DNA from: Chamaelirium japonicum
Lineage: Eukaryota; Streptophyta; Magnoliopsida; Liliales; Melanthiaceae
Assembly: GCA_947650365.1 (NCBI GenBank)
Contig: OX393557.1
Span: 30,683,783-30,747,782 of the forward strand
DNA length: 64,000 nt
Direction: 5' to 3'
Shown here: positions 32,601 to 49,504 of the stretch, in pieces
Numbering within the stretch: the stretch's first letter is position 1
Layout: each line of letters opens with the position of its first letter
Position numbers and translations under genes: made by a program
The notes under the pieces: generated by a model
The model's database searches: none
Told to the model about the DNA's origin: nothing
The model's input: the letters and a program-made list of their open reading frames with translations, nothing else

Positions 32601-35600
32601 CATTCGTACGATCCATTCTAATTCATTCGCACGATCCATTCTAATTCATTCGCACGAATGTATCCATTCTAATTCATTTGCACGATCCATTCTAATTTAT
32701 TCCTATGATCTATTCTAATTCATTCGTACGATCCATTCTAATTCATTCGCTCGATCGATTGCAATTCATTCGCACTATCCATTCTAATTCATTCGTACGA
32801 TCCATTCTAATTCATTCGTATGATCCATTCATTCATACGATCCATTCTAATTCATTCGTACGATCCATTCTAATTCATTCATACAATCCATTCTAATTCA
32901 TTCGTACGATCCATTCTAATTCACTCATACGATCCATTCTAATACATTCATACGATCCATTCTAATTCATTTGCACGAATATATCCATTCTAATTCATTC
33001 GTACGATCCATTCTAATTCCTTCGTACGATCCATTCTAATTCATTCGTACGATCTATTCTAATTCATTCATACGATCCATTCTAATTCACTCATACGATC
33101 CATTCTAATACATTCATACGATCCATTCTAATTCATTTGCACGAATATATCCATTCTAATTCATTCGTACGATCCATTCTAATTCCTTCGTACGATCCAT
33201 TCTAATTCATTCGTACGATCTATTCTAATTCATTCGTATGATCCATTCTAATTCATTCGTACGATCCCTTCTAATTCCTTCGTACGATCAATTCTAATTC
33301 ATTCGTACGATCCATTCTAATTCATTCATACAATCCATTCTAATTCTTTCACACGATCCATTCTAATTCATTCGTACGATCCGTTCTAAATCATTCGTGC
33401 AATCCATTCTATTTCATTCGTACGATCAATTCTAATTCATTAGAATGGATCGTACGAATGAATTAGAATGGATCATATTAATGAATTAGAATGGATCGTA
33501 CGAATGAATTAGAATGGATCGTATGAATGAATTAGAATGGATCTTATGAATGAATTAGAATAGATCGTGTGAAAGAATTAGAATGGATTGTATGAATGAA
33601 TTAGAATGGATCGTACGAATGAATTAGAATGGATCGTACGAAGGAATTAGAATGGATCGTACGAATGAATTAGAATAGATCGTACGAATGAATTAGAATA
33701 GATTGTATGAATGAATTTGAATGGATCGTACGAATGAATTAGAATGGATCATACGAATTAATTAGAATGGATCATACGAATGAATTAGAATGGATCGTAC
33801 GAATGAATTAGAATGGATCGTACGAATGAATTAGAATGGATACGTTCGTGCGAATGAATTAGAATGGATTGTGCGAATGAATTAGAATGGATCGTACGAA
33901 TGAATTAGAATGGATCATTTTAATAAATTGGAATGGATCGTACGAATGAATTAGAATGGATATATTCGTGCGAATGAATTAGAATGGATCGTGCACGAAT
34001 GTATCCATTCTAGTTCATTCGTACGATCCATTCTAATTCATTAATATGATCCATTCTAATTCATTCGTACGATCCATTCTAATTCATATACACAAAGGTA
34101 TCCATTCTAATCCATTCGTACGATCCATTCTAATTCATTCGTACGATCCATTCTAATTCATTCGCTCGAATGTATCCATTCTAATCCATTCGTACGATCC
34201 ATTCTAATCCATTCGTACGATCCATTCTAATTCATTCGCATGAATGTAACCATTCTAATTCATTCATTTGATCCATTCTAATTCATTCGTACGATCCATT
34301 CTAATTCATTGGTCCGATCCATTCTAATTTGTTCGCACGAATGTATCCATTCTAATTCATTCGTACAATCCATTCTAATTCATTCATAAGATCCATTCTA
34401 ATTCATTCGTACGATCCATTCTAATTCATTCGTACGATCCATTCTAATTCATTCGCACGAATGTATCCATTCCATTCGTACGATCCATTCATACGATCCA
34501 TTCTAATTCATTCATATAATCCATTCTAATTCTTTCACACGATCCATTCTATTTCATTCGTACGATCCATTCTAATTTATTCGTACGATCCATTCTAATT
34601 CATTCTAATTTATTCATACGATCCATTCTAATTCATTCGTATATTCCATTCTAATTCATTAGCACGATCCATGCTAATGAATTAGAATGGATCGTACGAA
34701 TGAATTAGAATGGATCGTGTGAAAGAATTAGAATGGATTGTATGAATGAATTAGAATGGATCGTATGAATGGATCGTACGAATGGCATGGATACATTTGT
34801 GCGAATGAATTAGAATGGATCGTACGAATGAATTAGAATGGATCATACGAGTGAGTAAGAATGGATCGTACGAATGAATTAGAATGGATCGTACGAATGA
34901 CTTAGAATGGATCGTACGAATAAATTAGAATGGATACATTCGTCCGAATGAATTAGAATGGATCATACGAATGCATTCTAATTCCTTCGTACGATCCATT
35001 CTAATTCCTTCGTACGATCCATTCTATTTCATTCGTATGATCCATTCTAATTCCTTCGTACGATCCATTCTAATTCCTTCGTATCCATTCAAATTCACTC
35101 ATACGATCCATTCTAATCCATTCGTACGATCCATTCTAATTCATTCGCATGAATGTAACCATTCTAATTCATTCATTTGATCCATTCTAAATCATTCGTA
35201 CGATCAATTCTAATTCATTCGTACGATCCATTGTAATTCATTCATACAATCCATTTAGATTCATTCGCACAAATGTATCCATTCAAATTCATTCGTACGA
35301 TCCAGTCTAATTCATTCATACGATCCATTCTAATTCATTCGCACGAATATATCCATTCTAATTCTTTCGTACGATGCATTCTAATTCATTCGTACAATCC
35401 ATTCTAATTCATTCGTACGATCCATTCTAATTCATTCGCACGAATGTATCCATTCTAATTCAGTCGTACAATCCATTCTATTTCATTCGTACGATCCATT
35501 CTTACTCATTCGTATGATCCATTCTAATTCATTCGTATGATCCATTATAATTCATTCGTACGATCCATTCTAATTCATTCGTACAATCCATTCTAATTCA

Positions 35601-35879
35601 TTCGCACGATCCATTCTAATTCATTCATACGATCCATTCTAATTCATTCATACGATCCATTCTAATTCATTCCTACAATCCATTCTAATTCATTCGCCCG
35701 ATCCATTCTAATTCATTCATACGATCCATTCTATTCGAATGGATCATGCGATCCATTCGAATTCATTCGCACGATCCATTCTAATTCATTCATACGATCC
35801 ATTCTAATTCATTCATACAATGCATTCTAATTCTTTCACACGATCCATTCTAATTCATTCGTACGATCCATTCTAATTC

Positions 35880-38430
35880 ATTAATATGATCCATTCTAAT
35901 TCATTCGTACGATCCATTCTAATTCATATGCACAAAGGTATCCATTCTAATCCATTCGTAGGATCCATTCTAATCCATTCGTACGATCCATTCTAATTCA
36001 TTCGTACGATCTATTCTAATTCATTCACTCGAATGTATCCATTCTAATCTATTCGTACGATCCATTCTAATCCATTCGTACGATCCATTCTAATTCATTC
36101 GCATGAATGTAACCATTCTAATTCATTCATTTGATCCATTCTAATTCATTCGTACGATCCATTCTAATTCATTCGCACGATCCATTCTAATTCATTCATA
36201 GGATCCATTCTAATTCATTCGTAAAATCCATTCTAATTCTTTCACACGATCTATTCTAATTCATTCGTACGATCCATTCTAATTCATTCATACAATCCAT
36301 TCTAATTCATTCGTACGATCCATTCTAATTCGCTCATACGATCCATTCTAATACATTCATACGATCCATTCTAATTCATTTGCACGAATATATCCATTCT
36401 AATTAATGCGTACGATCCATTCTAATTCCTTCGTATGATCCATTCTAATTCATTCGTATGATCTATTCTAATTCATTCGTATGATCCATTCTAATTCATT
36501 CGTACGATCCATTCTAATTCCTTCGTACGATCCATTCTAATTCATTCGTACGATCCATTCTAATTCATTCGTACGAATGGATACATTCGTGTGAGTGAAT
36601 TAGAATGGATCGTACGAATGAGTAAGAATGGATCGTACAAATGAAATAGAATGGATTGCACGAATGAATTAGAATGGATCGTACGAATGAATTAGAATGG
36701 ATCGTGTGAAAGAATTAGAATGGATTGTATGAATGAATTAGAATGGATCGTACAAAGGAATTAGAATGGATCGTACGAATGAATTAGAATGGATCGTACG
36801 AATGAATTAGAATGGATCGTACGAATGAATTAGAATGGATCGTGTGAAAGAAATAGAATGGATCGTACGAATGAATTAGAGTGGATCGTGCGAATGAATT
36901 AGAATGGATCGTACGAATGAATTAGAATGTATCGTGCTAATGAATTAGAATTGATCGAACGAATTCATTCTAATTCATTCATACGATCCATTCTAATTCT
37001 TTCACACAATCCATTCTAATTCATTCATACGTTCCATTCTAATTCATTAGCACGATCCATGCTAATTCATTCTAAACCATTCTAATTCATTTCTATCCAT
37101 TCTAATCCATTCGCAGGATCCATTCTAATTCATTCGTACGATCCATTCTAATTCATTAATATGATCCATTCTAATTCATTCGTGCGATCCATTATAATTC
37201 ATATGCACAAAGGTATCCATTCTAATCCATTCGTAGGATCCATTCTAATCCATTCGTACGATCCATTCTAATTCATTCGTACGATCCATTCTAATTCATT
37301 CGCTCGAATGTATCCATTCTAATCCATTCGTACGATCCATTCTAATCCATTCGTACGATCCATTCTAATTCATTCGCATGAATGTAACCATTCTAATTCA
37401 TTCATTTGATCCATTCTAATACATTCGTACGATCCATTCTAATTCATTCGCACGATCCATTCTAATTCATTCATAGGATCCATTCTAATTCATTCGTACA
37501 ATCCATTCTAATTCTTTCACATGATCCATTCTAATTCATTCGTACGATCCATTCTAATTCATTCATACAATCCATTCTAATTCATTCGTACGATCCATTC
37601 TAATTCACTCATACGATCCATTCTAATACATTCATACGATCCATTCTAATTCATTTGCACGAATATATCCATTCTAATTCATTCGTACGATCCATTCTAA
37701 TTCCTTCGTACGATCTATTCTAATTCATTCGTACGATCTATTCTAATTCATTCGTACGATCCATTCTAATTCATTCGTACGATCCATTCTAATTCATTCG
37801 TACGATCCATTCTAATTCATTCGTACAATCTATTCTAATTCATTCGTACGAATGGATACATTCGTGTGAATGAATTAGAATGGATCGTACGAATGAGTAA
37901 GAATGGATCGTACGAATGAAATAGAATGGATTGCACGAATGAATTAGAATGGATCGTATGAATGAATTAGAATGGATCGTGTGAAAGAATTAGAATGGAT
38001 TGTATGAATGAATTAGAATGGATCGTACGAAGGAATTAAAATGGATCGTACGTGAGTAAGAATGGATCGTACGAATGAAATAGAATGGATTGTGCGAATG
38101 AATTAGAATGGATCGTACGAATGAATTAGAATGGATCGTACGAATGAAATAGAATGGATTGTGCGGATGAGTAAGAATGGATCGTACGAATGAAATAGAA
38201 TGGATCGTACGAATGAAATAGAATGGATCGTACGAATGAAATAGAATGGATCGTACGAATGAAATAGAATGGATCGTACGAATGAGTAAGAATGGATCGT
38301 ACGAATGAAATAGAATGGATTGCACGAATGAATTAGAATGGATCGTATGAATGAATTAGAATGGATCGTGTGAAAGAATTAGAATGGATTGTATGAATGA
38401 ATTAGAATGGATCGTACGAAGGAATTAGAA
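35880..38430. repeat. Higher-order satellite repeat, 1,275 bp, two copies
   Basis: Three landmarks recur exactly 1,275 bp apart. CATATGCACAAAGG is at 35925 and 37200, ATACATTCAT is at 36351 and 37626, and the strand-switch junction CGTACGAATGGATAC is near 36570 and 37845. Both copies contain a forward run and the start of an inverted run. The edges are approximate. Confidence 0.75.
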
Positions 38431-41400
38431 TGGATCGTACGTGAGTAAGAATGGATCGTACGAATGAAATAGAATGGATTGTGCGAATGAATTAGAATGG
38501 ATCGTACGAATGAATTAGAATGGATCGTACGAATGAATTAGAATGGATCGTACGAATGAATTCGAATGGATACATTCGTTCGAATGAATTAGAATGGATA
38601 CATTCGTGCGAAAGAATTAAAATAGATCGTATGAATGAATTAGAATGGATCCTATGAATGAATTAGAATGGATCGTGCAAATGAATTAGAATGGATCGTA
38701 CGAATGAATTAGAATGGATCATACGAATGAATTAGAATGGATCGTGCTAATGAATTAGAATTGATCGAACGAATGAATTACCATGGATCGTGCTAATGAA
38801 TTAGAATGGAACGTACGAATGAATTAGAATGGATCGTGTGAAAGAATTAGAATGGATTGTATGAATGAATTAGAATGAATTCGTACGATCCATTCGAATT
38901 CATTCGCACGATCCATTCTAATTCATTCATACGATCCATTCTAATTCATTCATACAATCCATTCTAATTCGTTCACACGATCCATTCTAATTCATTCGTA
39001 GGATCCATTGTAATTCATTCGTACAATCTATTCTATTTCATTCGTACGATCCATTCTTACTCATTCGTATGATCCATTCTAATTCATTCGGACGAATGTA
39101 TCCATTCTAATTTATTCGTACGATCCATTCTAATTCATTCGTACGATCCATTCTAATTCATTCGTACGATCCATTCTTACTCATTCGTATGATCCATTCT
39201 AATTCATTCTTACGATCCATTCTAATTCATTGGTACGATTCATTCTAATTCATTCGCACAATCTATCCTAATTCATTCGTACGATCCATTCTAATTCATT
39301 CGTACGATCGTACGAATGAATTAGAATGGATCGTACGGAATGAATTAGAATGGATTGTATGAATGAATTAGAATCGATACATTCGTGCGAATGAATTAGA
39401 ATGGATCATACGAATGAGTAAGAATGGATCGTACGAATGAAATAGAATGGATTGTATGAATGAATTAGAATGGATCGTACAAATGAATTAGAATGGATCG
39501 TACGAATGAATTAGAATGGATCATACGAATGAGTAAGAATGGATCGTACAAATGAAATAGAATGGATTGTACGAATGACTTAGAATGGATCGTACGAATG
39601 AATTAGAATGGATCGTGTGAAAGAATTAGAATGCATTCTATGAATGAATTAGAATGGATCATATGAATGAATTAGAATGGATCGTGCGAATGAATTCGAA
39701 TGGATCGCATGATCCATTCACATAGAATGGATCGTATGAATGAATTAGAATGGATCGGGCGAATGAATTAGAATGGATTGTAGGAATGAATTACAATGGA
39801 TCCTATGAATGAATTAGAATGGATCGTATGAATGAATTAGAATGGATCGTGCGAATGAATTAGAATGGATCGTACGAATGAATTAGAATGGATCGTAGAA
39901 TGAATTAGAATGGATCATACGAATGAATTAGAATGGATCATACGAATGAGTAAGAATGGATCGTACGAAGAAAATAGAATGGATTGTACGAATGAATTAG
40001 AATGGATACATTCATGCGAATGAATTAAAATGGATCGGACGATTGAATTAGAATGGATCGGACGATTCATTCTAATTCATTTGTACGATCCATTCTAATA
40101 CATTCGTACGATTCATGCTAATTCATTCGCACGATCCATTCTAATTCATTTGTGCGATCCATTCTTATTCATTCATACAATCCATTCTAATTCATTCGCA
40201 CAATCCATTCTAATTCATTCGTACAATCCATTCTAATTCATTCGTATGATCCATTCTAACTCATTCGGTGGATCCATTCTAATTCATTCGTACGATCCAT
40301 TCTAATTCATTCCCACGATCCATTCTAATTTATTCGTACGATCCATTCTAATTCATTCGTACGATCTATTCTAATTCATTCGCACGAATGTAACCTTTCT
40401 AATTCATTCATACGATTCATTCTAATTCATTCGTATGAGCTATTCTAATTCATTCGTACAATCCATTCTAATTCATTCACACGAATGTATCCATTCTAAT
40501 TCATTCATACGATCCATTCTAATTCATTCGTACGATCCATTCTAACTCACTCATACGATCCATTCTAATACATTCATACGATCCATTCTAATTCATTTGC
40601 ATGAATATATCCATTCTAATTCATTCGTACGATCCATTCTAATTCCTTCGTACGATCCATTCTAATTCATTCGTACGATCTATTCTATTTCATTCGTATG
40701 ATCCATTCTTAGTCATTCGTACGATCCATTCTAATTCATTCGTCCGATCCATTCTAATTCATTCGCACGAATGTATCCATTCGAATTCATTCGTTCGATC
40801 AATTCTAATTCATTATCACGATCCATTCTAATTCATTCGTACGATCCATTCTAATTCATTCGCACGATCCATTCTAATTCATTCATAGGATCCATTCTAA
40901 TTCATTCATACGATCTATTCTAATTCTTTCGCATGAATGTATCCATTCTAATTCATTCGCATGAATGTATCCATTCTAATTCATTCGTACAATCCATTCT
41001 AATTCATTCGTACGATCCATTCTAATTCATTAATATGATCCATTCTAATTCATTCGTACGATCCATTCTAATTCATATGCACAAAGGTATCCATTCTAAT
41101 CCATTCGTACGATCCATTCTAATTCATTCGTACGATCCATTCTAATTCATTCGCTCGAATGTATCCATTCTAATCCATTCGTACGATCCATTCTAATCCA
41201 TTCGTACGATCCATTCTAATTCATTCGCATGAATGTAACCATTCTAATTCATTCATTTGATCCATTCTAATTCATTCGTACGATCCATTCTAATTCATTC
41301 GTCCGATCCATTCTAATTCATTCGCACGAATGTATCCATTCTAATTCATTCGTACGATCCATTCTAATTCATTCGTAAGATCCATTATAATTCATTCGTA

Positions 41401-44400
41401 CAATTCATTCTAATTCATTCGCACGAATGTATCCATTCAAGTTCATTCGTACGATCCATTCTAATTCATTCGTACGATCCATTCGAATTCATTCGCACGA
41501 TCCATTCTAATTCATTCGTACGATCAATTCTAATTCATTCGTGCAATCCATTCTATTTCATTCGTACGATCCATTCTTACTCATTCGTACGATCCAGTCT
41601 AATTCATTCAGACGAATGTATCCATTCGTACGAATGAATTAGAATAGATTGTACGAATGAATTAGAATGGATCGTACGAAGGAATTAGAATGGATCGTAC
41701 AAATGAATTAGAATGGATCGTACGAAGGAATTAGAATGGATCGTACGAAGGAATTAGAATGGATCGTACGATCCAATCTAATTCATTCATACGATCCATT
41801 CATACGATCCATTCTAATTCAATCGTACGATCCATTCTAATTCATTTGCATGGATCGTGCTAATGAATTAGAATGGAATATACGAATGAATTAGAATGGA
41901 TCGTAGAATGGATCGTACGAATGAATTAGAATGAATTAGAATGGATCGTACGAATGAATTAGAATAGATCATAGGAATGAATTAGAATGGATACATTCGT
42001 GCGAATGAATTAGAATGGATCGTGCGAATGAATTAGAATGGATCGTACGAATAAATTAGAATGGATATATTTGAACGAATAAATTAGAATGGATCATACG
42101 AATGAATTAGAATGGATCGTACGAATGAATTAGAATGGATATTGCGAATGAATTAGAATCGATCGTACGAATGAATTAGAATGGATCGTACGAATGAATT
42201 AGAATGGATCATACGAATGAGTAAGAATGGATCGTACGAATGAATTAGAATGGATCGTACGAATGAATTAGAATGGATCGTACGAATAAATTAGAATGGA
42301 TACATTCGTCCGAATGAATTAGAATGGATCATACGAATGAGTAAGAATGGATCGTACGAATGAAATAGAATAGATTGTACGAATGAATTAGAATGGATCG
42401 TATGAATGAATTAGAATGGATCGTGCGAATAAATTCGAATGGATTGTACAAATTCATTCTAATTCATTCATACAATCCATTCTAATTCTTTCACACGATC
42501 CATTCTAATTCATTTGTACGTTCCATTCTAATTCATTAGCACGATCCATGCTAATTCATTCGTTCGATCAGTTCTAATTCATTAGCACGATCCATTCTAA
42601 TTCATTCGTACGATCCATTCTAATTCATTCGCACGATCCATTCTAATTCATTCATAGGATCTATTCTAATTCATTCATACGATCTATTCTAATTCTTTCG
42701 CACGAATGTATCCATTCTAATTCATTGGCACGAATGTATCCATTCTAATTCATTCGTACGATCCATTCTAATTCATTCGTACGATCCATTCTAATTCATT
42801 CATACGATCTATTCTAATTCATTCATACAATCCATTCTAATTCTTTCACACGATCCATTCTAATTCATTCGTACGATCCATTCTAATTCATTCGCACAAT
42901 CCATTCTATTTCATTCGTACGATCCATTCTTACTCATTCGTATGATCCATTCTAATTCATTCGCACGAATGTATCCATAATGGATCATACGAATGAGTAA
43001 GAATGGATCGTACGAATGAAATATAATGGATCGTGCGAATGAATTAGAATGGACCGTATGAATGAATTAGACGTACGAATGAATTAGAATGGATACATTC
43101 GTGCGAATAAATTAGAATGGTTCATACGAATGAGAAAGAATGGATCGTCATTCTAATTCATTCGTATGATCCATTCTAATTCATTTGTATCCATTCTATT
43201 TCATTCGCACGATCCATTCTAATTCCTTCGTGCAATCCATTCTAATTCATTCGTACGATCCATTCTAATTCATTCATACAATCCATTCTAATTTATTCGC
43301 ACGAATGTATCCATTCTAATTCATTCGTACGATCCATTCTAATTCATTCGCACAATCTATTCTAATTCATTCATACGATCCATTCTAATTCATTCGCACG
43401 AATGTATCCATTCTAATACATTCATACGATCCATTCTACTTTATTCGTACTATCCGTTCTAATTCACTCATACGAACCACTCTAATTCATTCATACGATC
43501 CATTCTAATTCATTCGCACGAGTATATCCATTCTAATTCTTTCGTACGATGCATTCTAATTTATTCGTACGATCCATTCTAATTCATTCATTTGATCCAT
43601 TCTAATTCATTTGTACGATCCATTCTAATTCATTCGTCCGATCCATTCTAATTCATTCGCACGAATGTATCCATTCTAATTCATTCGTACGATCCATTCT
43701 TATTCATTTGCACGATCCATTCTAATTCATTCGTACGATCCATTCTAATTCATTCATACGATCTATTCTAATTCATTCATACAATCCATTCTAATTCTTT
43801 CACACGACCCATTCTAATTCATTCGTACGATCCATTCTAATTCATTCGCACAATCCATTCTATTTCATTCGTACGATCCATTCTTACTCATTGGTACGAT
43901 CCATTCTAATTCATTCACACGAATGTATCCATTCTAATTCATTCGTACGAATCCATTCTAATTCATTCGTACAATCTATTCTATTTCATTCGTACGATCC
44001 ATTCTAATCCATTCTAATCCATTCTAATTCATTCGTACGATCCATTCTTACTCATTCGTATGATCCATTCTAATTCATTCGTACGATCTATTCTAATTCA
44101 TTTGTAAGATCCATTCTAATTCATTCGTACGATCCATTCTAATTCATTCGTACGATCCATTCTAATTCATTAATATGATCCATTCTAATTCATTCGTACG
44201 ATCCATTCTAATGAATTAGAATTGATCGTACGAATGAAATAGAATGGATTGCACGAATGATTTAGAATGAATCGTACGAATGAATTAGAATGGATCGTGT
44301 GAAAGAATTAGAATGGATTGTATGAATGAATTAGAATGGATCGTACGAATGAATTAGAATGGATCGTACGAATGAATAAGAATGGATATATTCGTGCAAA

Positions 44401-47400
44401 TAAATTAGAATGGATCGTATGAATGTATTAGAATGGATCGTATGAGTGAATTAGAATGGATTGTACGAATGAATTAGAATGGATCGTACGAATGAATTAG
44501 AATGGATCGTACGAATGAATTAGAATGGATTGTACGAAGGAATTAGAATGGATCGTACAAATGAATTAGAATGGATCGTACGAATGAATTAGAATAGATC
44601 GTACGAATGAATTAGAATGGATCGTACGAAGGAATTAGAATGGATCGTACGAATGAATTAGAATGGATATATTCGTGCAAATGAATTAGAATGGATCGTA
44701 TGAATGTATTAGAATAGATTGTATGAGTGAATTAGAATGGATCGTACGAATGAATTAGAATGGATCGTACGAATGAATTAGAATGGATCGTATGAATGAA
44801 TTAGAATGGATCGTGCGAATGAATTAGAATGGATCGTACGAATGAATTAGAATGGATCCTATGAATGAATTAGAATGGATCGTGCGAATGACTTAGAATG
44901 GATCGTACGAATGAATTAGAATGGATCGTGCTAAAGAATTTGAATGGAATAGAATAGATTGTACGAATGAATTAGAATGGATTCGTCCGAATGAATTAGA
45001 ATGGATACATTCGTGCGAATGAATTAGAATGGATCGTACCAATGAGTAAGAATGGATCGTACGAATGAAATAGAATGGATTGTGCGAATGAATTAGAATG
45101 GATCGTACGAATGAATTAGAATGGATCGTGTGAAAGAATTAGAATGGATTGTATGAATGAATTAGAATAGATCGTATGAATGAATTAGAATGGATCGTAT
45201 GAGTGAATTAGAATGGATACGAAGGAATTAGAATGGATCGTACGAAGGAATTAGAATGGATCATACGAATGAAATAGAATGGATCGTATGAGTGAATTAG
45301 AACGGATCGTACGAATGAAATAGAATGAATTAGAATTGATTGTACGAATGAAATAGAATGGATTGTACGAATGATTTAGAATGGATCGTACGAATGAATT
45401 AGAATGGATCGTACGAATGATTTAGAATGGATACATTCGTGCGAATGAATTAGAATGGATCATACGAATGAGTAAGAATGGATCGTACGAATGAAATAGA
45501 ATGGATTGTACGAATGAATTAGAATGGATTCGTACGAATGAATTAGAATGGATACATTCGTGCGATTGAATTAGAATGGATCGTACCAATGAGTAAGAAT
45601 GGATCGTACGAATGCAATAGAATGGATTGTGCGAATGAATTAGAATGGATCGTACGAATGAATTAGAATAGATCGTACAAATGAATTAGAATGGATCATA
45701 CGAATTAATTAGAATGGATCATACGAATGAATTAGAATGGATCGTACGAATGAATTAGAATGGATCATACGAATGAATTAGAATGGATCGTAGGAATGAA
45801 TTAGAATGGATCATACGAATTAATTAGAATGGATCATACGAATGAATTAGAATGGATCGTACAAATGAATTAGAATGGATCGTACGAATGAATTAGAATG
45901 GATCGTACGAATGAATTAGAATGGATACATTTGTGCGAATGAATTAGAATGGATCGTACAAATGGATTAGAATGGATCGTACGAATGGATTAGAATGGAT
46001 ACATTCATGCGAATGAATTAGAATGGATTGTATGAATGAATTAGAATGGATCGTACGATCCATTCGAATTCATTCGCACGATCCATTCTAATTCATTCGT
46101 ACGATCCATTCTAATTCATTCATACGATCCATTGTAATTCATTCGTACGATCCATTCTAATTCATTCGTATATTCCATTCTAATTCATTCGTACGATCTA
46201 TTCTATTTCATTCGTACGATCCATTCTTACACTTTCGTATGATCCATTCTAATTCATTTGGACGAATGTATCCATTCTAATTTATTCGTACGATCCATTC
46301 TAATTCATTCATACGATCTATTCTAATTCATTCGTACGATCCATTCTTACTCATTCGTATGATCCATTCTAATTCATTCGTACGATCCATTCTAATTCAT
46401 TCGCTCGAATGTATCCATTCTAATCCATTCGTACGATCCATTCTAATTCATTAGCACGATCCATTCTAATTCTTTCACACCATCCATTCTAATTCATTCG
46501 TACGATCCATTCTAATTCATTCGCACAATCCATTCTATTTCATTCGTACGATCCATTCTTACTCATTCGTATGATCCATTCTAATTCATTCGCACGAATG
46601 TATCCATAATGGATCATACGAATGAGTAAGAATGGATCGTACGAATGAAATAGAATGGATTGTGCGAATAAATTAGAATGGACCGTACGAATGAATTAGA
46701 ATGGATCGTACGAATGAATTAGAATGGATATATTTGAACGAATAAATTAGAATGGATCATACCAATGAATTAGAATGGATCGTACGAATGAATTAGAATG
46801 GATAGTGCGAATGAATTAGAATCGATCGTACGAATGAATTAGAATGGATCGTACGAATGAATTAGAATGGATCATACGAATGAGTAAGAATGGATTGTAC
46901 GAATGAATTAGAATGGATCGTACGAATGAATTAGAATGGATCGTACGAATAAATTACAATATATACATTCGTCCGAATGAATTAGAATGGATCATACGAA
47001 TGAGTAAGGATGGATCGTACGAATGAAATAGAATAGATTGTACGAATGAATTAGAATGGATTCTACGAATGAATTAGAATGGATCGTTCGAATGAATTAG
47101 AATTGATCATATTAATGAATTAGATTGGATCGTACGAATGAATTAGAATGGATACATTCGTGCGAAAAATGGATTGTATGAATGAATTAGAATGGATCAT
47201 ACGAATGAATTAGAATGGATCGTACGAATGAATTAGAATAGATTGCGCGAATGAATTAGAATGGATCGTACAAATGAATTAGAATGGATCGTACGAAGGA
47301 ATTAGAATGGATCGTACGAATGAATTAGAATGGATCGTACGAAGGAATTAGAATGGATCGTACGAATGAATTAGAATGGATCGTACGATTGAATTAGAAT

Positions 47401-49504
47401 GGATCATACGAATGAGAAAGAATGGATCGCATGAATGAATTAGATTGGATCGTACGATCCATTCTAATTCATTAGCATGGATCGTGCTAATGAATTAGAA
47501 TGGAATATACGAATGAATTAGAATGGATCGTAGAATGGATCGTACGAATGAATTAGAATGAATTAGAATGGATCGTACGAATGAATTAGAATAGATCATA
47601 GGAATGAATTAGAATGGATCGTGCAAATGAATTAGAATGGATACATTCGTGCGAATAAATTAGAATGGATTGTATGAATGAATTAGAATGGATCGTACGA
47701 ATGAATTAGAATGGATCGTACGAATGAATTAGAATAGATTGCGCGAATGAATTAGAATGGATCGTGCGAATTAAATAGAATGGATACAAATGAATTAGAA
47801 TGGATCATACGAATGAATTAGAATGACGATCCATTCTTACTCATTCGTATGATCCATTCTATTTCATTTGCAAGAATGTATCCATTCTAATTCATTCGTA
47901 CGATCCATTCTAATTCATTCATAGGATCCATTCTAATTCATTCATACAATCCATTCTAATTCATTCGCACGAATGTATCCATTCTAATTCATTCGTACGA
48001 TCAGTTCTAATTCATTCACAAAATCTATTCTAATTCATTCATACGGTCCATTCTAATTCATTCACACGAATGTATCCATTCTAATTCATTCATACGATCC
48101 ATTCTAATTCATTCGTACGATCCATTCTAATTCACTCATATGATCCATTCTAATACATTCATACGATCCATTCTAATTCATTTGCATGAATATATCCATT
48201 CTAATTCATTCGTACGATCCATTCTAATTCCTTGGTACGATCCATTCTAATTCATTCGTACGATCTATTCTAATTTATTCGTACGATCCATTCTAATTCA
48301 TTCGTACGATCCATTCTAATTCCTTCGTACAATCCATTCTAATTCATTCGTACGATCCATTCTAATTCATTCGTACAATCTATTCTAATTCATTCGTACG
48401 AAAAGATACATTTGTGTGAATAAATTAGAATGGATCGTACAAATGAGTAAGAATGGATCGTACGAATGAGTAAGAATGGATTGCACGAATGAATTAGAAT
48501 GGATCGTACGAATGAATTAGAATGGATCGTATGAAAGAATTAGAATGGATTGTATGAATGAATTAGAATGGATCGTACGAATGAATTAGAATGGATCGTA
48601 CGAAGGAATTAGAATGGATCGTACGAATAAATTAGAATGGATCGTACGAATGAATTAGAATAGATCGTACGAATGAATTAGAATGGATCGTACGAAGGAA
48701 TTAGAATGGATCGTACGAATGAATTAGAATGGATCGTATGAATGAATTAGAATGGATACATTCGTGTGAATGAATTAGAATGGATCGTATGAATGAATTA
48801 GAATAGATTTTGTGAATGAATTAGAACTGATCGTACGAATGAATTAGAATGGATACATTCGTGCGAATGAATTAGAATGGATTGTATGAATGAATTAGAA
48901 TGGATCCTATGAATGAATTAGAATGGATCGTACGAATGAAGTAGAATAGATCGTACGAATGAATTAGAATGGATATATTCGTGCAAATGAATTAGAATGG
49001 ATCGTATGAATGTATTATAATGGATCGTATGAGTGAATTAGAATGGATCGTGCGAATGAATTAGAATGGATTGTATGAATGAATTAGAATAGATCGTACG
49101 AATGAATTAGAATGGATCATACGAATTAATTAGAATGGATCATACGAATGAATTAGAATGGATCGTGCGAATGAATTAGAATTAGAATGGATATATTCGT
49201 GCGAATGAATTAAAATGGATACATTCGTGCAAAAGAATTAGAATAGATCGTATGAATGAATTAGAATGGATCCTATGAATGAATTAGAATGGATCGTGCG
49301 AATGAATTAGAATGGATCGTATGAATGAATTAGAATGGATACATTCGTGCGAATGAATTAGAATAGATGGGACGAATGAATTAGAATGGATCGTACGAAT
49401 GAATTAGAATGGATCAAATGAATGAATTAGAATGTTTACATTCATGCGAATGAATTAGAATGGATCATATGAATGAATTAGAATGGATCGTACGAATGAA
49501 TTAG

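Noticed and set aside
37990..38325. Open frame of 111 codons on the minus strand within satellite, and similar frames at 32705-32896, 34971-35180 and 13232-13420
   Set aside because: The product is only the 23-residue reading of a 23-bp monomer (23 is not a multiple of three, so all frames are cycled). The frame is long because local monomers have GAAATAG in place of GAATTAG, which removes the recurrent TAA.
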